From NCBI RefSeq assembly GCF_900142935.1, contig NZ_FSRS01000001.1:3016501-3080500 (forward strand): DNA of 64,000 nt. Reading direction: 5' to 3'. This DNA is from Rhodovulum sp. ES.010 (GTDB taxonomy: Bacteria > Pseudomonadota > Alphaproteobacteria > Rhodobacterales > Rhodobacteraceae). Shown here one piece after another: positions 8,311 through 16,713 of this stretch. The translations under genes and the position numbers were made by a program. The notes beneath the pieces are model-generated. The model had not been told where the DNA came from. It saw nothing but the letters and a program-made list of their open reading frames with translations, and did not search any database. Each line of letters begins with the position of its first letter. The stretch's first letter is position 1.

Positions 8311-11300
8311 TCAGGCGACCATCTGTTCCGCCTTTTTCAGGTCGACCGACACCAGCTGGCTGACCCCCTGTTCGGCCATCGTCACTCCGAACAGGCGGTC
8401 CATCCGGCTCATGGTGATCGCGTGGTGGGTGATGATGAGGAAGCGCGTATCGGCGCGCCGCGTCATCTCGTCCAGCAGGTCGCAGAACCGCGTCACGTTG
8501 GCGTCGTCGAGCGGTGCGTCGACCTCGTCGAGCACGCAGATTGGCGCGGGATTCGCCAGGAACACCCCGAAGATCAGCGCCAGCGCCGTCAGCGTCTGTT
8601 CGCCCCCGGACAAGAGCGACAGCGTCGAGAGCTTCTTGCCCGGTGGCTGGCACATGATCTCCAGGCCCGCCTCCAGCGGATCGTCGGATTCGACCAGAAC
8701 GAGCCGCGCCTCGCCGCCGCCGAAAAGGTGGGTGAACAGCATCCCGAAATTGGAGTTCACCTGTTCGAACGCGGTCAGCAGTCGTTCGCGTCCTTCCCGG
8801 TTGAGGCTGGCGATGCCGGAGCGCAGCGCCTTGATCGCTTCTTCGAGGTCGTGTTTCTCGGCGGTCAGGGTGTCGTGCTCCTCCTGCACCGCGCGGGCGT
8901 CTTCCTCGGCGCGCAGGTTCACCGCACCCAGCGCATCGCGCTGGCGCTTGAGCCTCGTGACATCGTGTTCGATCGTCTCGGAGGACGGCAGCTTGTCGGG
9001 GCCGGCATCGAGGCTTTCGAGAAGCGCTGCGGGCGTCGTCTCCATCTCTTCGGCGATCCGGGCGCTTGCCTGGGCGACGCTGTCGCGCGCGGCCTCGGCG
9101 CGGGCCTCGGCGGCGGCGCGGGCCTCGCGCGCCTCGCCGGCCGCGCGTTCGGAGTCGCGCGCCGCGCGGTCGGTTTCGCGCAGGGCGGTCTCTGCCTCGG
9201 CCAGTGCGTCGGCCGCCGTGCGGCGCCGCACCTCTGCGGTCTCGATCGAGGCGGCGAGTTCCTCGCGGCGGGCGGCGATCTCCTCGGGTGCCGCGGCGGC
9301 CCTGCCCAGTTCCTCTTCCGAGGCGGCCTTGCGATCGGCGAGCTCGGCGATCCGTGTCTCGGCGGTCTCCAGCCGCCGTCGCCAGCTCGCGACCTCCTTG
9401 GCGATGTCCTGCAGGCGGCGCGCCCGCGCCTCGCCGTCGCGGCGGAGCTCGTCATGGGCGGCGCGGCGCGCCATCATCGTCATCCGGGCCGCCTCGACGG
9501 TGGTCTTGATGTCCTCGACCTCGCCCCTCGCCTCATCTAGATCGCCCAGGTCCGCCAAGGCGGCCTCGGCCTCTTTCAGGCGGGCGCGGGCCGCGGTGGC
9601 CTCGTCCTCGTGGCGCGAAACGGCCATCCTTGCCGACTCGAGCTTGCTCGCCGCGATGTCACGCTCGCCTTCCGCGCGCGAGAGGGTGCGTCCCGCCTCG
9701 GCCAGATCGCGGTCGGCGGCACGTCGCGCCTCGCGGGCGGCGCGATCGGCCTCGGTCGTACAGGCCAGATCCTCGGCCAGTTCGGCATGAGCCTGTGCCG
9801 CGACGGCGGCCCGGGCATTGGCCCTATCGAGATCGCGCTTGAGGTCGTCCAGGCGGTTGCGCTGCTCCAGACGCAGCGCGGCGGCGGTGGGGGCATCCTC
9901 GGCGCCCGCGCGGAAGCCGTCCCAGCGCCAGAGGTCGCCTTTGGGGCTGACCAGCCTTTGTCCGGGGCGCAATTCGGCCTGCAGCCGCCGGCCGGTTTCG
10001 GCATCCGGCACAAGGCCGATCTGCCCGATGCGGCGGAGAAGGACCGCGGGCACGGAAACATGCTCGGCCAGCGGCGCGGACCCGTCGGGCAGGGGTTGCG
10101 ACCGGTCGTACGGCGGCAGCGCGACCCAGCCCGAGGCCGCCCCGGTCTCCGCCTCGGGAGCGCGCAAGTCGTCGGCCAACGCGGCCCCGAGCGCCTTTTC
10201 GTACCCTGACTCGACACCGAGCTGGTCGAGGACTTGCCCGGCCTCGGCGGTGTCCCGCTCCACCAGCCGCGCGAGAGCCGCCACCTCGGCGCGGAGCGCC
10301 CCGGCCTCGCCCTCGGCCTCGGACTGCTCGGCGCGGGCCTCGGCCTCGCGGGCATGTGCGGTGCCGCGCGCCTCGTCGGCGGCGACCAGCGCAGCCTCGG
10401 CCGCTTCAGCGGCCTCGGTGGCCTGGGTCTGGCGGTCGGTGGCCGCGCGCACGGCCTCTGACGCGGCATCGAGCGCGGCCGTCGCCTCGCCGACTGCCGT
10501 GCGTGCGCGGGCCGCTTCGTCCTCGTTCCGGGAAAGCGTGCGCGCTGCATCCTCTCGCAGCCGCTGGGCCGATTGATGCCGGGCCGAGAGGCGTGCCACA
10601 TCCTCGGTCTTCTCGCTCAGCACATCCTCGCGCTCGCGAAGGACGGCGGCTGCCTCCTGGGCCGCTGCGGCGGCCGACTCGAGCGTGGCCCCGTGGCCCT
10701 CATGGGCCTGGTCGAGCGCGGCCTGCTCTTCTTCCAGCCGGGCGATGGTTTCGCCGGCGTCGCGGTTGAGCCCGCTCTCCCGCTCCATGTCGCGGCCAAG
10801 CTGGGCAATGCGTCCGGTCAGCGTCTCGATGGCGTCGCGCGCGCGGACCTCCTCCTCGGTGAGTGCGTCGCGCTGGACGGTGAGACGTTGCAGGATCGCC
10901 GCGGCGATCGCCTCTTCCTCGCGCAGCGGGGGCAGGGCCTCTTCCGCCGTCTCGCGCGCCCTGGCCGCCTCGCGGGCCGTCGCCTCCGCGGCTGCGGCCG
11001 CCCGGGTGCGCTCCGTCAACTCGGCTTCGGTCGTGGCGCGCGCGGCATCGGCCTCCTGCCAGCGGCGATAGAGCAGAAGCCCCTCGGCGTGGCGCAGGTC
11101 CTCAGAGAGTGCGCGGTAGCGCGCCGCCTGCCGCGCCTGCCGCGCAAGCTGTGACAGCTGCTGCGACAACTGGTCGAGCACGTCGTCCACGCGCGAAAGA
11201 TTCTGCTCTGCCGCGTTCAGCTTCAACTCGGCTTCGTGGCGCCGTTGGTAAAGGCCCGAGATCCCGGCCGCCTCTTCGAGGATGCGGCGGCGGTTGCGGG

Positions 11301-11769
11301 GCTTGGCGTTGATCAGTTCGGAAATCTGCCCCTGGCGGACCAGCGCGGGCGAATGGGCGCCGGTCGAGGCGTCGGCGAACAGCATCTGCACGTCCCGGGC
11401 GCGCACGTCCTTGCCGCCGACACGGTAGGCGCTGCCGGCATCTCGGGTGATCCGACGCACAACCTCCAGGATGTCGGCATCGTTGAACTCGGGCGGGGCC
11501 AGACGGTCGGAATTGTCGATCTGAAGGCTGACCTCGGCGAAATTGCGCGCGGGCCGCGTGGCGGCGCCGGCGAATATCACGTCCTCCATGCCCCCGCCGC
11601 GCATCGCGGTCGGGCGGTTCTCGCCCATCACCCAGCGCAGCGCCTCCAGCAGGTTCGACTTGCCGCAGCCATTGGGGCCGACGACTCCCGTCAGCCCCTC
11701 CGCGATCACCAGATCGGTGGGGTCTACGAAGCTCTTGAAGCCATTGAGCCGGAGCCGGTTGAAGCGCAA
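8311..11769 (-). CDS. smc: chromosome segregation ATPase SMC
   Basis: 1152 residues, full length. ABC-type ATPase that forms a dimer and organises and segregates the chromosome. The N-terminal globular half has GFKSFVDPT and the Walker A motif GPNGCGKSN (about 32-40). Two long coiled coils rich in Ala, Glu and Arg flank a hinge at about residues 490-640. The C-terminal half has the signature LSGGEQTLTALALIF and Walker B VLDEVDAPLDDANV. The alanine- and glutamate-rich coiled coils give very GC-rich DNA that creates long spurious ORFs on the other strand. Kleisin partners ScpA and ScpB are not in the window. Confidence 0.97.
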   Translation of the reverse strand: MRFNRLRLNGFKSFVDPTDLVIAEGLTGVVGPNGCGKSNLLEALRWVMGENRPTAMRGGGMEDVIFAGAATRPARNFAEVSLQIDNSDRLAPPEFNDADILEVVRRITRDAGSAYRVGGKDVRARDVQMLFADASTGAHSPALVRQGQISELINAKPRNRRRILEEAAGISGLYQRRHEAELKLNAAEQNLSRVDDVLDQLSQQLSQLARQARQAARYRALSEDLRHAEGLLLYRRWQEADAARATTEAELTERTRAAAAAEATAREAARARETAEEALPPLREEEAIAAAILQRLTVQRDALTEEEVRARDAIETLTGRIAQLGRDMERESGLNRDAGETIARLEEEQAALDQAHEGHGATLESAAAAAQEAAAVLREREDVLSEKTEDVARLSARHQSAQRLREDAARTLSRNEDEAARARTAVGEATAALDAASEAVRAATDRQTQATEAAEAAEAALVAADEARGTAHAREAEARAEQSEAEGEAGALRAEVAALARLVERDTAEAGQVLDQLGVESGYEKALGAALADDLRAPEAETGAASGWVALPPYDRSQPLPDGSAPLAEHVSVPAVLLRRIGQIGLVPDAETGRRLQAELRPGQRLVSPKGDLWRWDGFRAGAEDAPTAAALRLEQRNRLDDLKRDLDRANARAAVAAQAHAELAEDLACTTEADRAAREARRAADRDLAEAGRTLSRAEGERDIAASKLESARMAVSRHEDEATAARARLKEAEAALADLGDLDEARGEVEDIKTTVEAARMTMMARRAAHDELRRDGEARARRLQDIAKEVASWRRRLETAETRIAELADRKAASEEELGRAAAAPEEIAARREELAASIETAEVRRRTAADALAEAETALRETDRAARDSERAAGEAREARAAAEARAEAARDSVAQASARIAEEMETTPAALLESLDAGPDKLPSSETIEHDVTRLKRQRDALGAVNLRAEEDARAVQEEHDTLTAEKHDLEEAIKALRSGIASLNREGRERLLTAFEQVNSNFGMLFTHLFGGGEARLVLVESDDPLEAGLEIMCQPPGKKLSTLSLLSGGEQTLTALALIFGVFLANPAPICVLDEVDAPLDDANVTRFCDLLDEMTRRADTRFLIITHHAITMSRMDRLFGVTMAEQGVSQLVSVDLKKAEQMVA

Positions 11770-11868
11770 GGGCCCATCCTTTCGCGATTCCCGTCACGTT
11801 CCCCGATCCTTTGTGTCCGCAGCCCGCAAGTCAAGGGCTGACCCCACCATCTGGGCGCATTGCAGGTG

Positions 11869-11885
11869 TTTTCCACAATATATTG
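11869..11885. promoter_or_regulatory. single DnaA-box-like site overlapping an AT-rich palindrome
   Basis: TTTTCCACA at 11869-11877 fits the relaxed DnaA-box consensus TTWTNCACA and runs into the perfect palindrome CAATATATTG at 11876-11885. It lies in the 227-base gap between the divergent smc and acetyltransferase genes, about 100 bases from each start. A single match of this kind can arise by chance; binding is a guess. Confidence 0.3.
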
Positions 11886-11945
11886 ACGGGCGTTGGGTGC
11901 GGGCTGGGGGTGTGCCGAAACCTGGGCGGTGTTGCGACGGGAGGG

Positions 11946-11974
11946 TTGACCCCTTGGGGCGGCTGGGCGATATG
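11946..11974 (+). promoter_or_regulatory. candidate sigma-70 promoter of the GNAT gene
   Basis: TTGACC (11946-11951), 17-base spacer, GATATG (11969-11974), 22 bases before the start codon of the acetyltransferase. The -35 is strong and the -10 weak. Confidence 0.4.
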
Positions 11975-11996
11975 CGCGACGAGCGAGGATCAGAGC

Positions 11997-12497
11997 ATGG
12001 CCTTCACCATCACCACCGAGAGCCCGCTGACGCCTGAGGGCCGTGCGCTTGTCGAGGCAAGCCAGGCGGCGCTTCTGGAAGTCTATCCGCCGGAAGAGTG
12101 CTTCAGCTTCTCGGCCGAGGAACTTGCAGCCAGGAACACGCAATTCCTGGTGGCGCGCGACGGCGGCCAGCCGGTGGGGTGTGTCGCCTTGGTGGACGAG
12201 GGCCTTTATGGCGAGGTCAAGCGACTCTATGTCGATTCGGTGCGGCGCGGCCAGGGTGTCGGTGGCGTGCTGATGGACGACCTGGAGCGTGCGGCGCGGG
12301 ATATCGGGCTCGGCTGGCTCCTGCTGGAGACCGGCGCCGCGCTGGAGGCCGCAGTCGCCCTTTATCGACGCCTGGGGTTCGTCGAGCGTGGGCCGTTCGG
12401 CAGCTATCCCGACATTGCCTCGAACCTGTTCATGGAAAAGCGGATCGGGTTCAGCCTGCGAGGTCCTCAGGGGGCCGAGCAGGAGAGCCTCGCATAG
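11997..12497 (+). CDS. GNAT family N-acetyltransferase
   Basis: 166 residues. The Gcn5-related fold is shown by the acetyl-CoA pyrophosphate-binding motif RGQGVG (84-89) after VKRLYVDS, then the LLLETG strand and the ALYRRLGFVERGPFG helix-turn that closes the domain. Substrate unknown; the arrangement resembles small-molecule or amino-acid acetyltransferases. ATG 11997 is chosen because similarity to the fold starts there. Its last 31 bases overlap the 3-prime end of the lipoprotein gene on the other strand. Confidence 0.85.
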   Translation: MAFTITTESPLTPEGRALVEASQAALLEVYPPEECFSFSAEELAARNTQFLVARDGGQPVGCVALVDEGLYGEVKRLYVDSVRRGQGVGGVLMDDLERAARDIGLGWLLLETGAALEAAVALYRRLGFVERGPFGSYPDIASNLFMEKRIGFSLRGPQGAEQESLA

Positions 12498-12760
12498 ACC
12501 ACAGCCGGATCGCCGGACAGCGTTCCCGGCCGAACCTGGCAGCCCGTCGCCGGTTCGATCGCCACGAAGGCGCGCGCCATGACGCCCGCGCGCCGTTCCA
12601 TGTTCACCCGAATGGCCTGGGCCTCGTTGCCATTGCGCCGCACCGCGAAGGTGGAGCCGTCGACGCTCACCCGCGTCGCGGGAAGGCCCGCATAGTCGGG
12701 GTCGGGCGAATCGCAACTCGCCAGGGCCGCAAGAGCCAAGATCATCGCCAGCCGTGTCAT
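12467..12760 (-). CDS. small predicted lipoprotein
   Basis: 97 residues. A short basic start (MTR) is followed by a hydrophobic segment and a lipobox ending LASC, putting the acylated cysteine at residue 16; the mature protein begins CDSPDPDYAG. The rest is a small soluble domain containing two further cysteines (TGCQVRPG and RLSC) that could form a disulfide. Family not recognised. Its start is 24 bases from a perfect CtrA-type box, and the gene is divergent from the membrane protein at 12895. Confidence 0.7.
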   Translation of the reverse strand: MTRLAMILALAALASCDSPDPDYAGLPATRVSVDGSTFAVRRNGNEAQAIRVNMERRAGVMARAFVAIEPATGCQVRPGTLSGDPAVVYARLSCSAP

Positions 12761-12783
12761 GGCTCCAGAGCGCCCCAATCCGG

Positions 12784-12799
12784 TTAACAGCGCCTTAAC
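12784..12799 (-). promoter_or_regulatory. CtrA-type binding box (TTAA-N7-TTAAC)
   Basis: TTAACAGCGCCTTAAC: two TTAA half-sites exactly seven bases apart, the full consensus for the alphaproteobacterial response regulator CtrA. It lies 24 bases upstream of the lipoprotein start. TTAA is rare in this GC-rich sequence, so a correctly spaced pair is unlikely to be random. Confidence 0.5.
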
Positions 12800-12829
12800 G
12801 CCCGCGAGCGCCGCGGCCGAACGAAGGAA

Positions 12830-12858
12830 TTGCAGTATCTTCAATATTGGTTTATTAC
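12830..12858 (+). promoter_or_regulatory. candidate promoter of the membrane protein gene
   Basis: TTGCAG (12830-12835), 17-base spacer, TATTAC (12853-12858), in the most AT-rich stretch of this region. The spacer also holds the 8-base palindrome CAATATTG (12842-12849). Transcription would start near 12865, inside the operator-like inverted repeat. Confidence 0.4.
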
Positions 12859-12878
12859 ATATTCCAAATCGTGAATAT
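12859..12878 (+). promoter_or_regulatory. operator-like inverted repeat, ATTC-N8-GAAT type
   Basis: ATATTC (12859-12864) and GAATAT (12873-12878) form perfect 6-base arms around an 8-base spacer. The core ATTC-N8-GAAT is the pattern described for the sulfide/persulfide-sensing ArsR-type repressors SqrR and BigR. It would cover the start of transcription of the gene at 12895, the usual position for a repressor site. The identity of the repressor is inference. Confidence 0.5.
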
Positions 12879-12894
12879 AAATCGGAGTTCTCGT

Positions 12895-14109
12895 ATGGAA
12901 CCAAAGGTCTCTCGTCCGGCAGACCGCTATTCGCCATTCTATTTCCTCGCCTCGCTGGGGGCGGGCGGTTTGGCGGTGACGTTCTTCATGTACCTGTTCT
13001 TCTGGGTGGATCACCCGGCTCAGCCCGTCCCCGTCTTCGAGGATGTGGCCCGGGCATTCGCCACCGGGTCGGTGCTGACGCAGGCAATGATTGTCGTCGC
13101 CTATCTGGGGATTGCAGTCATGGCGTTCCACAACATCCGGTTGCTTCTCTGGAACATCGCCCAGTATCGCCGCCTCACGGACACGGCGACGTGGAAAGAC
13201 CTGACCACGACCAATGCCGAGACGCAGCTCTTGGCGATGCCGCTCGCACTCGCGATGAGCGTGAACGTGGGCTTCGTGCTGGGGATGGCCTTCGTGCCCG
13301 GGCTCTGGAGCGTCGTGGAATACCTGTTCCCGATGGCGCTGGTCGCGTTTGGCCTGATCGGCGTGCTGGCCTTCCGCCAACTCGGGCGGTTTCTCGGTCG
13401 GGTGCTCAGCGAAGGTGGCGTGTTCGACGTGACGGCGCACAACTCGTTCGCCCAACTCCTGCCCGCCTTCGCGCTGTCGATGGTCGCAGTGGGCTTTGCG
13501 GCGCCGGCAGCGATGAGCACGGTGCCGCTGACCGCGGGCATCAGCCTGATCGGCTCCACCTTCTTTGGCATGACGGCGATCCTTTATGCGGTGGTTGCTG
13601 CGATCACCGGATTCAATTCGATGCTCCACTACGGCACGGCGAAGGAATCGGGGCCGACGCTGATGGTGGTGATTCCGATCATGACGGTGCTGGGCATCAC
13701 GTTCCTGCGCCAGCAGCACGGTATGCACGCCACCTTTGGCGCTGAGGGTGCGGCGGTCGAGACGCTCGTGTTCCTGTCGCGGCTGATGGCGGTGCAGGTG
13801 GTGTTCCTGTTGCTCGGCTTTCTCGTGTTGAACCGGCAGGGATATTGGCGGAGCTACATCTTCGGGGCGCGTGACTCCGCCGGGGCCTATGCGCTCGTCT
13901 GCCCCGGCGTCGCACTCTCGGTCATGCTGCAATTCTGGCTCAACAGGGGCGTCGTTCCGTCCGGACTCGTCGAGAAGTTCTCGGCCGGCTACTGGGCGGT
14001 TTCGGCGCTGGCGGTGGCGATCCAGATCGTTATGGTCTGGTTCACCTTCCACCTGAACCGGCGCCATTTCGGGCGAGCGCGCGGCGCCCAGCCGATGCCG
14101 GCCGAATAG
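12895..14109 (+). CDS. polytopic membrane protein with a single cysteine, resembling TDT/SLAC1-type permeases
   Basis: 404 residues with about nine or ten hydrophobic segments spread over the whole length. The start SPFYFLASLGAGGLAVTFF and the overall plan recall the tellurite-resistance/dicarboxylate (TDT/SLAC1-like) permeases; I also suspect the TsoY group annotated as (seleno)proteins, but from memory only. The protein has one cysteine, Cys336, inside a hydrophobic helix in the motif VCPGVA, a position where selenocysteine or a reactive thiol would be plausible. ATG 12895 has CGGAG upstream. The promoter overlaps a sulfide-repressor-type operator. A role in sulfur-compound transport or handling is an inference. 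Confidence 0.75.
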   Translation: MEPKVSRPADRYSPFYFLASLGAGGLAVTFFMYLFFWVDHPAQPVPVFEDVARAFATGSVLTQAMIVVAYLGIAVMAFHNIRLLLWNIAQYRRLTDTATWKDLTTTNAETQLLAMPLALAMSVNVGFVLGMAFVPGLWSVVEYLFPMALVAFGLIGVLAFRQLGRFLGRVLSEGGVFDVTAHNSFAQLLPAFALSMVAVGFAAPAAMSTVPLTAGISLIGSTFFGMTAILYAVVAAITGFNSMLHYGTAKESGPTLMVVIPIMTVLGITFLRQQHGMHATFGAEGAAVETLVFLSRLMAVQVVFLLLGFLVLNRQGYWRSYIFGARDSAGAYALVCPGVALSVMLQFWLNRGVVPSGLVEKFSAGYWAVSALAVAIQIVMVWFTFHLNRRHFGRARGAQPMPAE

Positions 14110-14208
14110 CTCGGCGGCGGGCGGCCGATGCGCCGCCCGCTTGTCCCTGCCGCCTTGCGTCGGGGCCGTGCCTGTCCCATCACCGGGGCAACAGAGGAGC
14201 GAGCCCAC

Positions 14209-14919
14209 GTGAAGACCATCGGCATCCTCGGCGGCATGTCCGCCGCCTCGACCGCGCTCTATTGCGAGGCGCTGAACCGCGGGGCGCGTGAGCGGTTGGG
14301 CGGCTTGCATTCGGCCGAGCTGCTGATCCGGTCGCTGGATTTCGCGGTGGTGGAGCGGATGCAGGAGGAGGGCGACTGGGCGGCGGCCGGGCACCTGTTG
14401 AGCCGTGAGGCGCGCGCGCTTGAGGCCGGCGGCGCGGAACTGCTGATCCTCGCCACGAACACCATGCACAAGCTGGCCGATCAGATGATGGCGGGCGTGG
14501 CGATCCCCTTTCTGCACATCGCCGACGCCACGGCCGCGGCGATCCGCACGGCCGGTCTGTCGAAACCGGGGCTGATGGCGACCGCCTACACGATGGAGCA
14601 GACCTTCTACACCGACCGCCTGCGGGCCGCCGGCCTCACGCCGATGCTGCCCGGCCCGGAAGATCGCGCCGAGACCCACCGCATCATCTATGACGAGTTG
14701 TGCCGCGACGTGATCCGCGACGAAAGCCGCGCGGCCTACGAGGGAATCGCGATGCGGCTGGCCAAACGGGGTGCCGATTGCCTGATCCTAGGCTGCACCG
14801 AGGTGGGCCTTCTGCTCAACGCCGGCAATGTCCCTGTGCCGGTCTTCGACACGGTCGGGATTCATTGCGATGCGGTGCTCGACATGGCGCTGGCGGGCAA
14901 GGCGGCCAGGATCGCCTGA
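14209..14919 (+). CDS. aspartate/glutamate racemase family protein (YgeA-like)
   Basis: 236 residues, cofactor-independent racemase of the Asp/Glu/hydantoin superfamily. It starts MKTIGILGGMS from GTG 14209, as in E. coli YgeA. Of the two catalytic positions, the first is Thr83 (ATNTMHK) and the second Cys196 (GCTEVGLL). The asymmetric Thr/Cys pair matches the E. coli L-Asp/Glu-specific racemase, rather than the Cys/Cys pair of ordinary aspartate racemases, so it is probably active in one main direction. It could supply D-amino acids or degrade them. It is convergent with the downstream TPP enzyme. Confidence 0.88.
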   Translation: MKTIGILGGMSAASTALYCEALNRGARERLGGLHSAELLIRSLDFAVVERMQEEGDWAAAGHLLSREARALEAGGAELLILATNTMHKLADQMMAGVAIPFLHIADATAAAIRTAGLSKPGLMATAYTMEQTFYTDRLRAAGLTPMLPGPEDRAETHRIIYDELCRDVIRDESRAAYEGIAMRLAKRGADCLILGCTEVGLLLNAGNVPVPVFDTVGIHCDAVLDMALAGKAARIA

Positions 14920-14937
14920 CCGCGCGCGGGTACGAAG

Positions 14938-16593
14938 TCAGCCGGCCTCGCCCATGGCCCGGGCCTCGGACAGCGTGAAGCCGGTCGCCAGCGCCTCGGA
15001 ATCGAGCCGCAATTCCACCACGAACGGCGTGTCGGCCGCCAGCGCGCGATCCATCGCCACCGGAAAAGCCGACTGCTCTTCGACGACGACCCCGTCGCCG
15101 CCATAGGCCCGCGCCAGCGCCGGGTAGTCGGGGTTCGCCAGGTCGGTCCCGCTGACCCGGCCGGGATAGGTCTTTTCCTGGTGCATCCGGATCGTGCCAT
15201 AGCGGCCATTGTTCGCCACGATCACGACCAAGTTCGCACCGTGCTGCACCGCGGTCGACATCTCGTTCAGCGTCATCTGGAAACAACCGTCGCCCGCAAG
15301 GCAGATTACCGGCCGGTCGGGATGTTCGAGCTTGGCCGAGATCGCCGCGGGAAAGCCGTAGCCCATGGACCCGGAGGTCGGCGCAAGCTGCGTGCCATGG
15401 CCCTTGAAGGCGAAATAGCGGTGCAGGAAGGCCGCGTAGTTGCCCGCCCCGTTGGTCACGATGGCGTCCTCGGGCAGATGTGCAGACAGCCAGGCGACGA
15501 CCCGCTCCATCTTGACTGCGCCGGGCGTTTCCTTCGGCGTCGACCAGGCCTCGTACTCGGCGCGGGCCGCCGCGGTCCATTCCGCCCACGGCCCCGGATG
15601 GCTGGGCAGCCGGGCCAGACCCTCGACCATCGCGGGCGCCGAAAGCGCGATGCCGGGCTCAGGGCGCCAGACCCGGCCCAACTCGTCGGGGTCGGGGTGA
15701 ACATGGACGATCCGCGGCCCCGGCCGCGTCGGGTCGAGCAGGGTGTAGCCGTTCGTCGCCGTGTCGCCTAACCGCGTGCCGAGCGCCAGCACTAGGTCCG
15801 CCCGTGCGAGCCGCGCCCCGAGTTTCGGGTTCATGCCCACGCCAAGGTCGCCGACGTAATGGGAATGACGGTTGTCCATGTAGCTCTGACGGCGAAAGCT
15901 GACCGCCACGGGCAGGTCGAAGGCTTCCGCGAACCCGGCCAGGTGTGCCGCCGCACGGGACGACCACTGCGGCCCGCCCGCCACCACAAGCGGCCGCTGT
16001 GCCGCGTTCAGCGCCTCGAGAATGGCGGCCACCTGCGCCTCGGTTGCCTCGGGTGGCAGGCGGGCGGGGGGCGCGCCGTCCGGCACGTCTGCGCGCGCGC
16101 TCAGCATGTCCTCGGGCAGAGCGAGGACCACCGGGCCGGGGCGGCCCGAGGTCGCAACGTGAAAGGCGTGCGAGACATATTCGGGCAGCCGCTCGATCTG
16201 GTCGACCTCGGTCACCCACTTCACCAGTGGGCCGAAGAAGCGCCGGTAATCGACTTCCTGGAACGCTCCGCGATCACGGTCGCCCCGCGCGATCTGGCCG
16301 ACGAAGACAACCATCGGGGTCGAATCCTGCCGCGCCACGTGCAGCCCGCTGGACGCGTTGGTGGCCCCCGGTCCACGCGTTACGAACAGCACGCCGGGCC
16401 GACCGGTCACCTTGCTATGCGCTTCGGCCATCATCGCTGCGCCGCCTTCGTGCCGGCAGACGACATTGGGGATGCCCACGTCGTACAGCCCGTCGAGTGC
16501 CGCGAGAAAGCTCTCGCCCGGGACGGAAAAGACCCGGCTCACCCCCTGCAAGGCCAGTTGATCCGCCAGAATCCGCCCGCCGTGCCGTTCCAT
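14938..16593 (-). CDS. thiamine pyrophosphate-dependent enzyme of the acetolactate synthase family
   Basis: 551 residues with the three-domain TPP-enzyme plan: pyrimidine-binding domain with the activating Glu49 (CRHEGGAAMMAEA), central domain, and diphosphate-binding domain with GDGCFQMTLNE...NNGRYG. The family includes acetolactate synthase, oxalyl-CoA decarboxylase, benzoylformate decarboxylase and related enzymes. It carries no adjacent small regulatory subunit (ilvH), so it is unlikely to be the biosynthetic acetolactate synthase. The substrate is not readable. It is divergent from the FMN reductase gene (120 bases between starts). Confidence 0.88.
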   Translation of the reverse strand: MERHGGRILADQLALQGVSRVFSVPGESFLAALDGLYDVGIPNVVCRHEGGAAMMAEAHSKVTGRPGVLFVTRGPGATNASSGLHVARQDSTPMVVFVGQIARGDRDRGAFQEVDYRRFFGPLVKWVTEVDQIERLPEYVSHAFHVATSGRPGPVVLALPEDMLSARADVPDGAPPARLPPEATEAQVAAILEALNAAQRPLVVAGGPQWSSRAAAHLAGFAEAFDLPVAVSFRRQSYMDNRHSHYVGDLGVGMNPKLGARLARADLVLALGTRLGDTATNGYTLLDPTRPGPRIVHVHPDPDELGRVWRPEPGIALSAPAMVEGLARLPSHPGPWAEWTAAARAEYEAWSTPKETPGAVKMERVVAWLSAHLPEDAIVTNGAGNYAAFLHRYFAFKGHGTQLAPTSGSMGYGFPAAISAKLEHPDRPVICLAGDGCFQMTLNEMSTAVQHGANLVVIVANNGRYGTIRMHQEKTYPGRVSGTDLANPDYPALARAYGGDGVVVEEQSAFPVAMDRALAADTPFVVELRLDSEALATGFTLSEARAMGEAG

Positions 16594-16713
16594 TCACCCC
16601 TCCGTCGCAAGCTTCGGGCGCACCCTGCGCGAAGCCTGCGCCGGGGGCAAGGCGCGGCTTGCACCGCCGCGCCCGTGCCTTAGGTTCTGGCGCGCAGCAA
16701 CAGGCGAGACCCC

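Noticed and set aside
8411..9790. Plus-strand frames opposite smc
   Set aside because: Ser/Arg/Ala-rich shadows of the smc coiled coil.
12841..14679. Long minus-strand frame opposite the membrane protein and racemase
   Set aside because: Low-complexity His/Arg/Gln-rich translation with no motif; the plus-strand proteins have clear family features.
14209..14919. Loss of the first catalytic cysteine in the racemase
   Set aside because: The threonine at position 83 matches the known Thr/Cys pair of E. coli YgeA, so it is a subfamily feature, not damage.
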